DNA of 64,000 nt. Source: Flavobacterium ardleyense. GTDB lineage: Bacteria > Bacteroidota > Bacteroidia > Flavobacteriales > Flavobacteriaceae. The translations under genes and the position numbers were made by a program. How positions within the stretch are numbered: position 1 is the stretch's first letter; each line of letters opens with the position of its first letter. Positions 27,209 through 35,796 of the stretch are shown here, one piece after another. Under the pieces are notes generated by a model. The model saw only the letters and a program-made list of their open reading frames with translations, did no database searches and was not told where the DNA came from. The stretch spans positions 2,480,001 through 2,544,000 of the forward strand of contig NZ_CP137891.1 in assembly GCF_033547075.1 (NCBI RefSeq). The letters run 5' to 3'.

Positions 27209-28753
27209 ATGCCTGAATTTGAAATCGAAGAAAAGGGATTAAAATCCGTGAACGTTGTTGAGGAACGAAAAGAATTATATGATTATCAGCAATCGGATAT
27301 TGACGCTATTTTTGATCGACTTGAAAATGCAAAACCAAATTTTCACTTATTATATCAACTGCCTACTGGTGGTGGAAAAACAGTTATATTTTCAGAAATT
27401 GTAAGAAGATATCTAAAAAATAACGATAAGAAAGTTGTCGTGCTCACGCACCGTATTGAACTTTGTAAGCAGACGTCAAAGATGTTGAAAGGCTTTGATG
27501 TGAAAAATAAAATCATAAATAGCAAAGTAAAAGAACTCCCTGACCAAGACGAATACTCTTGCTTTGTAGCGATGGTCGAAACTTTGAAAAATCGAATCAA
27601 TGATGAGAAACTTCAACTTGACAATGTAGGTTTGGTTATTATTGATGAGGCTCATTACAATTCTTTCAGAAAACTATTAAGTTCTTTTACCAATGCATTT
27701 ATCTTAGGAGTGACTGCCACGCCTTTAAGTTCGAATGTAAAACTTCCAATGAATGAAAATTATGATGAGCTAGTTGTAGGTGATACTATAAAATCTCTGA
27801 TTACTAATGGTTTTTTGGCAAAAGCCACTACGTACAGCTATGATGTGGGATTGACGTCACTAAAAGTTGGTATTAATGGTGACTATACTGTTAAATCTTC
27901 GGACGAGCTGTACTCTAATATGGCAATGCAGGAAAAGCTTTTGCATGCTTATACCGAGAAGTCTCTAGGCAAGAAGACACTTATTTTTAATAATGGAATC
28001 AACACTTCACTCTATGTCTACGAAACTTTTAAGGAAGCAGGATATCCAATCAGACACTTAGATAATACAAGTACTGCCGACGAACGCAAAGATATTTTAA
28101 CATGGTTTAAAAAAACGCCAGATGCCATTTTGACCTCTGTCGGGATATTAACCACCGGTTTTGACGAACCGACAGTGGAGACAATAATTCTCAATAGAGC
28201 TACTAAGTCGCTAACACTTTACTTCCAAATGATTGGTCGTGGATCAAGAAAATTGGCAAACAAAAACAACTTTACGATTATAGATTTAGGTAATAACGCG
28301 GCACGTTTTGGACTTTGGGATCAGTCAATTGACTGGCAGCATATCTTCAAGCAACCGGAATTTTATCTAGACAATCTAAGAGATGACACAGAAATAGAGA
28401 CTCATTTTAAATATGTTATGCCTGCAGAACTTCGCGCAAAGTTTGCAAAAACTGCCGATGTAGATTTTGACGTCGATGAGCATCACAAAGATATCATTGC
28501 TAATAATTTACGATCAAAAGTAGTATTAGAACGTTCTCTAGAGCAGCATGCAAATATGTGTATTGACAATTCCGAAGAACTAGTTGACGCCAAAAAGCTA
28601 GCAAAAGAACTTGAAGGTGATGTTGAGTGGCGAATGAAAAAATATGCATCGTGCTTGAGCCACTGCAGTAAAAATTATAAAGAGTGGCTAATTGAAGATT
28701 ATAATATCAAATTGATGCTTTTAATAGGCAAGAAGTTTAGAGCAAGTCTGTAA
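27209..28753 (+). CDS. DEAD/DEAH-box superfamily 2 helicase (RadD/SSL2-like)
   Basis: A 514-residue helicase. Q-motif Gln near residue 27 (Y-D-Y-Q-Q), Walker A L-P-T-G-G-G-K-T (51-58), Walker B I-I-D-E-A-H, motif III V-T-A-T-P and the late motif Q-M-I-G-R-G-S-R. The C-terminal 130 residues hold a charged helical region not seen in short family members. The Y-Q-Q-x-D-I start and Q-M-x-G-R-G-S-R end recall RadD (YejH) and restriction-type SF2 helicases; the precise role, probably DNA repair, is inferred. No restriction or modification gene is adjacent. A small membrane protein follows after 9 bp, likely in the same transcript. Confidence 0.85.
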   Translation: MPEFEIEEKGLKSVNVVEERKELYDYQQSDIDAIFDRLENAKPNFHLLYQLPTGGGKTVIFSEIVRRYLKNNDKKVVVLTHRIELCKQTSKMLKGFDVKNKIINSKVKELPDQDEYSCFVAMVETLKNRINDEKLQLDNVGLVIIDEAHYNSFRKLLSSFTNAFILGVTATPLSSNVKLPMNENYDELVVGDTIKSLITNGFLAKATTYSYDVGLTSLKVGINGDYTVKSSDELYSNMAMQEKLLHAYTEKSLGKKTLIFNNGINTSLYVYETFKEAGYPIRHLDNTSTADERKDILTWFKKTPDAILTSVGILTTGFDEPTVETIILNRATKSLTLYFQMIGRGSRKLANKNNFTIIDLGNNAARFGLWDQSIDWQHIFKQPEFYLDNLRDDTEIETHFKYVMPAELRAKFAKTADVDFDVDEHHKDIIANNLRSKVVLERSLEQHANMCIDNSEELVDAKKLAKELEGDVEWRMKKYASCLSHCSKNYKEWLIEDYNIKLMLLIGKKFRASL

Positions 28754-28762
28754 AAAATATTT

Positions 28763-29149
28763 ATGCAAATAACCGAGTTTAAAAATCAGTCATTTTACTA
28801 CAGCATTTTAGCGCTATTAACATGTCTTATACTTTATAATTGTTATGTGATCCTGACTTTTCAAGAAACTTGGGGATTTATACCAATTTTAATTCAAGCT
28901 GCAATCATCGGAATGATTATTACGAAACACAAGTTCGCAAAAATCATTCTGAAGATTTGGGCAATAGTATTCTTACTAATTGGATCTGCTCTGCAGATTA
29001 TTTTGCAAGGAATTGAAGACGTTATGAATGAAAGCGAAATTGATCTGGTTTTTTATACTGTGGCAGCGATTAATTTAATTGTTGGCTCTGTAGTAATCTA
29101 TTTTACAAATCAAACTGTGATTGTCCGAAACGCAGATTCGCAATTATAG
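28763..29149 (+). CDS. small integral membrane protein, unknown
   Basis: A 128-residue protein with four hydrophobic helices (about 13-31, 39-53, 62-82, 95-115) and short charged loops. No motif or family recognised. It starts 9 bp after the SF2 helicase gene, which suggests cotranscription but gives no clue to function. No terminator hairpin is seen after it, and more than 1.1 kb without genes follows. Confidence 0.6.
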   Translation: MQITEFKNQSFYYSILALLTCLILYNCYVILTFQETWGFIPILIQAAIIGMIITKHKFAKIILKIWAIVFLLIGSALQIILQGIEDVMNESEIDLVFYTVAAINLIVGSVVIYFTNQTVIVRNADSQL

Positions 29150-29336
29150 ATAGATTATTATCCTCTAATCTACTTCAGTTAATTTGAATCATAATTTATA
29201 TTATGTAAAATAGAAAAAGTAAAACATGCTTCCTTCATTTAATATTTAATTCTCCAAATCGTTTTATTCTTCTCAAATGTTCGGTTTTAATCTACCGTAA
29301 CTATTATTTATGTTGACAATTGTATTGTTGCATGTT

Positions 29337-29844
29337 CGCGAAATTTACACTGTGCAATAAAGATTTGTAGATTACCCAATACCGCATCATTCTGTGATCA
29401 AAATGTTTCCAAAATTGGTCATCATAATTATGTTTTAATATTTGTGATTAAATGCTTTCGCGAAATTTACACAATACAATAAAGATTTGTAGATTACCCA
29501 TAACGCTTTATTCTGTGCTCAAAATGTTTGCAAAAATGGTTAATTATAATTACATTCTAATTTTTGAGACTTTGAACGCTTTCGCGAAATTTACACCTTA
29601 CAATAAAGATTTGTAGATTACGCAATAACGCATCATTTTGTGATCAAAATGTTTGCAAAATTGGTCAATGATATTTATGTTCTAATATTTGTGTTTTTAA
29701 ATGCTTTCGCGAAATTTACACAATGCAGTAAAATTTTGTAGATTACCCAATGACGTATCATTGTATGATCAGAACGGTTGCAAAATTGATCAATTAAAAT
29801 TACGTTCTAATTTTTGAGACTTTGAACGCTTTCGCGAAATAGTT
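29337..29844. repeat. tandem array of four ~124-bp units plus a truncated fifth
   Basis: Units begin at 29337, 29459, 29583 and 29708 (lengths 122, 124, 125 and 125), with the start of a fifth at 29833. Each begins CGCGAAATTTACAC and shares AAAGATTTGTAGATTACCCA (with substitutions), a TGATCA-like site, GTTTGCAAAA and TTTGAACGCTTT. The palindrome TTTCGCGAAA sits at each junction (TTCGCGAA at the first). A diverged sixth unit is traceable upstream, from about 29220. No frame is open across the array. It lies between the small membrane protein gene and the DUF294 operon; function unknown. Confidence 0.85.
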
Positions 29845-29965
29845 ACAGTACCATGAACATCCAGCGTTTTTGTAAACATCTCATCCTAATTAATTCTGAA
29901 AATAGCGTAGGTTATTTTGAAACATAGTAGAAGTTTGTTTTCTCGAAGTCGTAATACTGCGCGAA

Positions 29966-30107
29966 GGATGGGAACGGCATCCTTTGCTGCCACCGAAAAT
30001 GCGTAGGCTAACAATTACTTCTCTAGCAGCAAAGATATAGTGGACAGCCTGACCCGAGCTACCGAAATTTTCTATGTTAAAATAAAGATTCTGCGAGGGT
30101 CGCGCCC
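29966..30107 (-). repeat. dispersed hairpin element, copy 2
   Basis: GGATGGGAACGGCATCC, then stem CTTTGCTGC (29982-29990), a 35-base loop, GCAGCAAAG (30026-30034), then ATATAGTGGACAGCC, and an outer end reading GGGCGCGACCC on the reverse strand, close to the GGGCGTGTCCC that opens copy 1. It lies 120 bp after the tandem array. A minus-strand reading frame here (29890-30129) is repeat artefact. The AT-rich stretch 30130-30298 leads into the next gene and shows no exact -7 box. Confidence 0.75.
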
Positions 30108-30298
30108 AAAAAAAGGCGTCAATAAACATTTTAATATCTAGATTTAATATACTTATTATTAGTATTTTACCATAATTTAAAATCCATCAATTACTTTAAA
30201 AGTAAAAACTTATCGTTAAATTTTTTGATGTACCTCAATCTTTATTGTTTACGTCCTATATATAGTATATTTTTACTAAGCATTTTGACAAATCAGGT

Positions 30299-32206
30299 AT
30301 GAACACAGTTGGACTTCGCTTAGCCGAAATACTTAAAATTTATCCGCCATTTAACACGTTAACTATTGATGAGATTCGGTATATCATCAACGGAAGTTTT
30401 GTTATTAATATTGAGAAAAATAAATCCGTGTTTAACATCAATGATTTTCTTCACGACAATTTTTATATGCTTGCCTCTGGTGCTATTAACCTGAATATTC
30501 TTGTCGAGGGCGAAGAAACGATGATTAATAAAGTGGCGCCGGGAGGAATATTTGGACTTAGACCACTTTTTGAAAAAAGCAATTACCTTCTCAATGCAAT
30601 TGCGCGCGAAGAAAGCATTTTGTTTGCTATTCCGGTCAGCATCTTCAGACCTTTTATGGATTCGAGTACAGATGTTATGGAGTTTGTAAAACAACGTTTT
30701 AATGCCAATACCATTTCTGTGAGCAGCAGCTCTACGCAGGGATCTGATGGCGTTGTGACAAGTAATTACGACAATCGGAAGAGTGAAATTCAATATTTTC
30801 AAAATCTCAGTTACAACAAATCGCCACTTCAATGTCCTATTAGTGCTACTGCAATTGAGGTTGCAAGAGCTATGACTGATAATATGACTGACCATATAAT
30901 TGTATCTCAAAACAATTTGCCCATTGGTATTGTTACTGATGCGGATATTCGTAGTAAAATTGCGACAGGTAGATATCCTCTAGATATAGCTGTAAAAAAC
31001 ATTATGGCTACTGTAATAACTGTTGTCGAAAATACTTCTTTGGCTGAAGCGCAACTGTCGATAATTTCGACTTCTGCCACTCATTTATGTGTCACCAAAG
31101 ATGGTTCAAATACTTCGGAAATTGTTGGAAGTATTTCGCAGCGCGACTTGATTATTGCTCAGGCCAATAATCCTGGCATTATAATTAAAGAAATAAATAA
31201 AGCTAGAGATAATCGCGAATTAAAACAGCTAAGAGGAAAGCTGGCCGATCTGATTCAGAATTCGCTGGCAAAAAATATTCCCATGTCTCACATAAATGCA
31301 ATTTCTGGAGAAGTGACCATCGCACTAATTAAAAGATGTGTAGAACATGCAATTCTTGAAATGGGATCAGCTCCTACTCCATTTGCTTGGCTGAGTATTG
31401 GAAGTCAGGGCCGGAAAGAACAGTTGCTTCTAACCGATCAGAATAGCATTCTAATTTTTCAGAATGTTGGTGCAGATCAGTATCGCAGTGTAAAAGATTA
31501 CTTTATACGTCTTGCTCGTAAGGTGGCAGTAAGTCTTGAAGAAATAGGTTTTCCAAAATCTCCTCATGGTTACAGTGCTAGCAATCTTTTATGGTCAAAA
31601 TCTTTGGAAGAATGGCAAAAAATGTACAGTTTATGGATGTTGAATCCGGGTAAAAGTAAAGAAGCTAGTACTATTTTCTTTGACTACGAACTAGTTTTTG
31701 GCGATGCTAATTTAGAAGAGCAGCTTACAGATACAATATTTTCAAATCTAAAAAATAACAATTCGTTTTTTGATTATCTTGGCAATGATGCCCTCCGTAA
31801 GCCTCCTGCATTTGGATTTTTCAAAAAATTTAATGTTGAAGAGGAAGGTATTCATAAAGGAAAGTTTGATATTAAATCTAGAGGATTGCTGCCTTTTATA
31901 GAGGCTACGCGCCTTCTTACTTTAAGTCAAAATATTCGAGGGGTGAATAATACTTACCTTCGATTGAAAGAACTTGCTGTGGTGGATAAGAAAAACGCAG
32001 AAATTTATCATCGTTGTGCTGAAGCGTTTATTGTTATTTCGAAATTTCGGGCTCAAGAAGGATTTAAGCACGATAATAATGGGCAATACATTGACCTTGA
32101 TTCTTGGTCTAAGAGTGATCGAGAAAAATTAAAAGCAGCTCTGACCACTTTTAAAGAGCTCGAAGAATTGATTAAAGACAATTTTAAACTAACGCAATTT
32201 TCATAA
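30299..32206 (+). CDS. DUF294 nucleotidyltransferase-like protein with cNMP-binding and CBS domains
   Basis: A 635-residue cytoplasmic protein. Domains: cyclic-nucleotide-binding type (about 15-125, with V-A-P-G-G-I-F-G-L), two CBS domains (about 175-300, with M-T-D-N-M-T-D-H-I-I-V-S and I-V-G-S-I-S-Q-R-D-L-I), the DUF294 nucleotidyltransferase-like domain from about 335 and its C-terminal helical domain. The nucleotidyltransferase loop is G368-S-Q-G-R-K-E-Q then T379-D-Q-N: the family normally ends D-Q-D, so one metal-binding Asp is replaced by Asn382. GlnD-related enzymes modify proteins by uridylylation; here catalysis is doubtful. The next gene starts one base after the stop, a tight operon. 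Confidence 0.88.
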   Translation: MNTVGLRLAEILKIYPPFNTLTIDEIRYIINGSFVINIEKNKSVFNINDFLHDNFYMLASGAINLNILVEGEETMINKVAPGGIFGLRPLFEKSNYLLNAIAREESILFAIPVSIFRPFMDSSTDVMEFVKQRFNANTISVSSSSTQGSDGVVTSNYDNRKSEIQYFQNLSYNKSPLQCPISATAIEVARAMTDNMTDHIIVSQNNLPIGIVTDADIRSKIATGRYPLDIAVKNIMATVITVVENTSLAEAQLSIISTSATHLCVTKDGSNTSEIVGSISQRDLIIAQANNPGIIIKEINKARDNRELKQLRGKLADLIQNSLAKNIPMSHINAISGEVTIALIKRCVEHAILEMGSAPTPFAWLSIGSQGRKEQLLLTDQNSILIFQNVGADQYRSVKDYFIRLARKVAVSLEEIGFPKSPHGYSASNLLWSKSLEEWQKMYSLWMLNPGKSKEASTIFFDYELVFGDANLEEQLTDTIFSNLKNNNSFFDYLGNDALRKPPAFGFFKKFNVEEEGIHKGKFDIKSRGLLPFIEATRLLTLSQNIRGVNNTYLRLKELAVVDKKNAEIYHRCAEAFIVISKFRAQEGFKHDNNGQYIDLDSWSKSDREKLKAALTTFKELEELIKDNFKLTQFS

Positions 32207-32207
32207 T

Positions 32208-32804
32208 ATGCTTGACTGGTTAAAACATATAAGTAAAGAATATCCTGAATTTTGGAAAAAGTATCTCTCGAAATTTGATACTAAACCTAGCAATTTTATC
32301 ATTCTTCACACCATCAAATCAGGAAGTAACCCTTTGGAGGATGTTATTTTTTCCTTTGGAGCAATTGTAGTTTCAAAAAATCGAATCGTATTGTCAGAAA
32401 CTTTTGAGAATATGATTTTACAATATAAATATACGCATGACAAAGGACTTTCTAATGACTTTTTGATTAATACAAAATTGACCAAAATGTCGGAAGAACA
32501 AGCCTTTGAAAAATTCATAGAATTTATTGGAAATGCCACAATAGTTGGCTACAAAATCCATCATGATTTTGAATTAATCAACGAGGTTCTAGAAAAGATG
32601 CACTGTGGAAGACTTAAAAATGATGCGCTTGATATCGAAATTATGTACAAAAAATGGAAAGAATCGACAGAGCGAACAGTCGCGAATGAAGATATTTTTC
32701 TAGATTTTAAAATACCAGTACCGCCATTAGATTCGGCACTTGAGCAAGCGTACGCAAATGCATTAGTATTTTTAAAATTAAAAGCAAGACTCAACATTCA
32801 GTAG
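32208..32804 (+). CDS. DEDDh exonuclease-fold protein, catalytic residues lost
   Basis: A 198-residue protein with the shape of a 3'-5' exonuclease (DnaQ-like). Exo I, normally D-x-E-T-T-G, reads H34-T-I36-K-S-G, so both acidic residues are gone. Exo II keeps D120 (K-I-H-H-D-F). In Exo III, usually H-x4-D, the aligned positions are D175 and Q180 (D-S-A-L-E-Q-A-Y-A-N). Three of four metal-binding residues and the general-base His are missing. The surrounding family sequence (V-G-Y-K-I-H-H-D, V-F-L-K-L-K) is intact and the frame is clean, so this is an inactive homologue rather than a pseudogene. It is coupled to the DUF294 protein, a pairing known in Bacteroidota. Confidence 0.8.
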   Translation: MLDWLKHISKEYPEFWKKYLSKFDTKPSNFIILHTIKSGSNPLEDVIFSFGAIVVSKNRIVLSETFENMILQYKYTHDKGLSNDFLINTKLTKMSEEQAFEKFIEFIGNATIVGYKIHHDFELINEVLEKMHCGRLKNDALDIEIMYKKWKESTERTVANEDIFLDFKIPVPPLDSALEQAYANALVFLKLKARLNIQ

Positions 32805-33573
32805 ATACTAAGCTTTGATCATCACCTGACATAATTTTTATTTACAATATTTTAAATGTATTAATAGAGAATTAGAGTAAATGTACAGTCTATACCGTTA
32901 TCTATAAAATATTATAAATATGACTTTATATAATCAGTATTAAGCTATACTCTATCATAATTCGTATCATCAACCCGAATAACTTAGGCTAGCAATTTCT
33001 TGATTTGTAGCAGACTACCTTAAAAAATAAAATAAATTTCCCGAATTTCTTTTAGCACTATATATTCCCATTAATTCGGGATAAGTAAACTGTATTTATA
33101 TAAATTTAGTAATCATTTTCTCAAGTATTCCTCCCAGATAATTGCCAGCATAATTATCTATACATCGTTTGAACCCTCTATATTTTGTTTAAGAAATGTT
33201 TAACCGAGTTAAACAAGCTTTTTTTAAAATGCCTCCTAAAACGTACCTATTTATCCTAAAGTTTGTTATAAATTTGCGTTCTGAAATGCCAGTAAATAAA
33301 GACGCTGTATAGCTAGAATATTTAAAACATTTTAGATGAAGTTATAGACTAAACTAGCGTCAAAGCACTAAGCTAATTTTTGAGATTGGTAGAATTGAAC
33401 TAGGATGCGAGCTAATATATTAAAGACCTACTGACAGGCACACAGTTTGCAAGTGGTGGAAGTTTGCTAATTAGTCGATAATTTTGGACATAGATTAAAG
33501 TTTTAAGAATGTATTTTTTAATAAAGTTTTATCCAACAAATAAAACTACGTAGTTTCATATAAATTAATTATA
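32805..33573. other. 769-bp AT-rich region without a gene
   Basis: No frame above 60 codons. It holds a small hairpin (33198) and a TAAATTTG box (33269-33276) followed at 33286 by a short frame M-P-V-N-K-D-A-V ending in a stop. That start resembles the N-terminus of WYL-domain regulators of Bacteroidota, but nothing further aligns by eye, so a decayed gene is only a weak possibility. Confidence 0.4.
33198..33225 (+). terminator. hairpin followed by T run, possible terminator
   Basis: GTTTAAC, loop CGA, GTTAAAC, then AAGC and seven T residues. The stem is A/T rich and lies 390 bp past the exonuclease-like gene, so its role is uncertain. Confidence 0.4.
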
Positions 33574-35157
33574 ATGAGAAAAGTTTTTGTAATTTTTAGT
33601 ACTACTTCCATAGCTGTAATTGCTATCATGACTTATATCAACTGGAAAGCTGCCTTTCTGTTGTTGATATTTTTGCCATTGATTATCATGGGATTGTACG
33701 ATATGTATCAATCAAAAAAGACTATCCGTCGTAATTTTCCGCTATTAGGTCGTCTTAGATATTTACTAGAATCAATAGGTCCAGAAATAAGGCAATACTT
33801 TGTTGAAACAGATTTGGATGGAAAACCATTCAATCGTTTAGAAAGAAGTCTTATCTACCAAAGAAGTAAAAAAGAAACAGATTCTAATCCATTTGGTACA
33901 CAGTTAGACGTATATAAAGTAGGATATCAGTGGATTAACCATAGTATCAAGGCAATACCTTTTACAGATGTAGATACAAATCCTCGCATCAGAATTGGAT
34001 CGTCTCAATGTACAAAACCTTACGATGCTAGTTTGTATAATATCAGCGCGATGAGTTTTGGATCCCTAAGTAAGAATGCCATTTTGGCACTTAATGATGG
34101 CGCAAAGCAAGGAGGTTTCTTCCATAATACTGGTGAAGGTGGAATTTCTCCCTATCACTTATTGAAAGGTGGAGATCTTGTGTGGAATATTGGTACAGGT
34201 TATTTTTCGTGTCGTGACGACGATGGAAATTTCTCTCCAGAGCATTACGCACAAAGAGCTACTCTTGACAATGTAAAAATGGTAGAAATAAAATTTTCGC
34301 AAGGTGCAAAACCTGGCCACGGTGGAATTTTACCTAAAGAAAAAGTTACAGATGAGATTGCAGCAATCCGTCTTGTAAAAAGAGGAATAGATATTATCTC
34401 TCCTCCTTCACACTCAGCTTTTAAAACTCCATTAGAATTGATGGACTTTATCAAAGTATTGCGTGAAGGTTCTGGTGGAAAACCAGTTGGAATGAAAATT
34501 TGTATTGGAAACAAGTCAGAATTTATTTCTATCTGTAAAGCAATGGTACAAACTGGAACTTATATTGACTACGTTAGTGTTGATGGTGGTGAAGGTGGAA
34601 CAGGTGCAGCGCCGCAAGAGTACTCAGATCACGTAGGGATGCCTTTGAGAGATTCACTCGCATTTGTCTACGATTGTCTCCACGGCTTTGGCCTTAAAGA
34701 TCAAGTAAAAATTATTTGTAGTGGTAAAATTATCACTGGCTTTGATATCATTAAAACATTGTCTACTGGAGCTGACCTTTGTAATTCGGCGCGAGGAATG
34801 ATGTTTGCACTCGGATGTATTCAAGCATTAGAATGTCATACAAATACATGTCCTACTGGAATTGCTACACAAAATCCTAAGTTGGTAAAAGGACTAGTTC
34901 CTGGAGATAAAAGTGTGAGAGTTGCAAGATTCCAACACGAGACAGTAAAAAGCGCAATGGAGCTTATGGCTTCAGCAGGAATCGCGCATCCTGATGATGT
35001 AGATCGTAGTGTGGTGAGTATGCGTGTTGATAGGACCAAAATTCAGACTTTTGCAGAGACATATCCAGATCTTGAGAAAGGATGTCTTCTTAACGAAGAT
35101 ACAGTACCAAAAGACTTCTTAGTGTATTGGAAAAAAGCGACAGCAGAAAGTTTTTAA
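33574..35157 (+). CDS. FMN-binding glutamate synthase family protein (GltB-like, no glutaminase domain)
   Basis: A 527-residue protein. Two N-terminal membrane helices (about 4-22 and 24-42) anchor a domain equal to the FMN/synthase part of glutamate synthase: I-S-A-M-S-F-G-S-L-S-K-N-A, G-E-G-G-I-S-P-Y, S-V-D-G-G-E-G-G-T-G-A-A-P. The three-cysteine Fe-S motif C-I-Q-A-L-E-C-H-T-N-T-C is present. There is no amidotransferase domain and no small GltD subunit nearby. Such stand-alone, membrane-attached proteins are widespread in Bacteroidota; their reaction is not established. It is monocistronic, with a strong terminator. Confidence 0.88.
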   Translation: MRKVFVIFSTTSIAVIAIMTYINWKAAFLLLIFLPLIIMGLYDMYQSKKTIRRNFPLLGRLRYLLESIGPEIRQYFVETDLDGKPFNRLERSLIYQRSKKETDSNPFGTQLDVYKVGYQWINHSIKAIPFTDVDTNPRIRIGSSQCTKPYDASLYNISAMSFGSLSKNAILALNDGAKQGGFFHNTGEGGISPYHLLKGGDLVWNIGTGYFSCRDDDGNFSPEHYAQRATLDNVKMVEIKFSQGAKPGHGGILPKEKVTDEIAAIRLVKRGIDIISPPSHSAFKTPLELMDFIKVLREGSGGKPVGMKICIGNKSEFISICKAMVQTGTYIDYVSVDGGEGGTGAAPQEYSDHVGMPLRDSLAFVYDCLHGFGLKDQVKIICSGKIITGFDIIKTLSTGADLCNSARGMMFALGCIQALECHTNTCPTGIATQNPKLVKGLVPGDKSVRVARFQHETVKSAMELMASAGIAHPDDVDRSVVSMRVDRTKIQTFAETYPDLEKGCLLNEDTVPKDFLVYWKKATAESF

Positions 35158-35172
35158 TAAACTAGCATAATT

Positions 35173-35210
35173 AAAAAAGTCCGATTTGAATTTTCAAATC
35201 GGACTTTTTT
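35173..35210. terminator. strong bidirectional terminator after the GltB-like gene
   Basis: AAAAAAGTCCGATTTGA, loop ATTT, TCAAATCGGACTTTTTT: perfect 17-bp stem. The 157 bp from here to 35367 show nothing recognisable. Confidence 0.93.
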
Positions 35211-35367
35211 AATGATTTATTTTTACAATACTCTACAAGAGACATCGTCTGTAGAATATGTCATTGAAGTTTTTCCTGAGATCTTCTGGAACTCATCATT
35301 GCCAGAGTACTGCCTCTAACTAGCATTGACGTTCGGGTCGAAGGGGTTCGCAAAAAAAGAGAAAACC

Positions 35368-35796
35368 TTACTTAATTTCGATTTTCTTTTTAGAGTTAAT
35401 CTTAACAATTGCAAAAGGATAAGTCATCACAGACGCCGTCATCGCTCCTTTTTGGGGAGAATTTTCCTTTACGGTCAGGATAATTTTGTCAGCTTCCTCA
35501 ACCACAGAATCTACGCCTATTGAGTATCCAGCAGATGTCTTTTCGCCCATATTGAGAATTACAAAATTTGCAGTTTTTATGTCGTCTTCGTTAATTTTTT
35601 TGCGCAAATCTGGATCACCCAAAAGCATCGTAATTTCATTAGCTTCAGATAGAATTTCGTAAAATTGGATGTCAGCTCCATCTTGATCGCTTTGCAATAA
35701 CACCTCGTAAAGCGGATGCTTCGAATCTTTTTGATTTTTTTGCGACGAGCAGGCTACGATAAAAATACCACTTAATAATATAGCTACTTTTTTCAT
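35368..35796 (-). CDS. PrcB C-terminal domain lipoprotein
   Basis: A 142-residue predicted lipoprotein: M-K-K-V-A-I-L-L-S then lipobox I-V-A-C with the Cys at residue 16. The mature part has G-E-K-T-S-A-G-Y-S-I-G-V, the signature of the PrcB_C domain (named from a Treponema protease-complex subunit). Location is the inner or outer membrane, periplasmic face. The start overlaps the bshA stop by 4 bp, so the pair is cotranslated. Whether it links to a protease or to bacillithiol metabolism is not known. Confidence 0.8.
   Translation of the reverse strand: MKKVAILLSGIFIVACSSQKNQKDSKHPLYEVLLQSDQDGADIQFYEILSEANEITMLLGDPDLRKKINEDDIKTANFVILNMGEKTSAGYSIGVDSVVEEADKIILTVKENSPQKGAMTASVMTYPFAIVKINSKKKIEIK

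Noticed and set aside
29337..29844. CRISPR array interpretation of the tandem repeats
   Set aside because: Units of 122-125 bp are conserved over their whole length without unique spacers, and no cas gene is in the window.
29890..30129. 79-codon minus-strand frame
   Set aside because: It lies in hairpin element copy 2 and is an artefact of the repeat.
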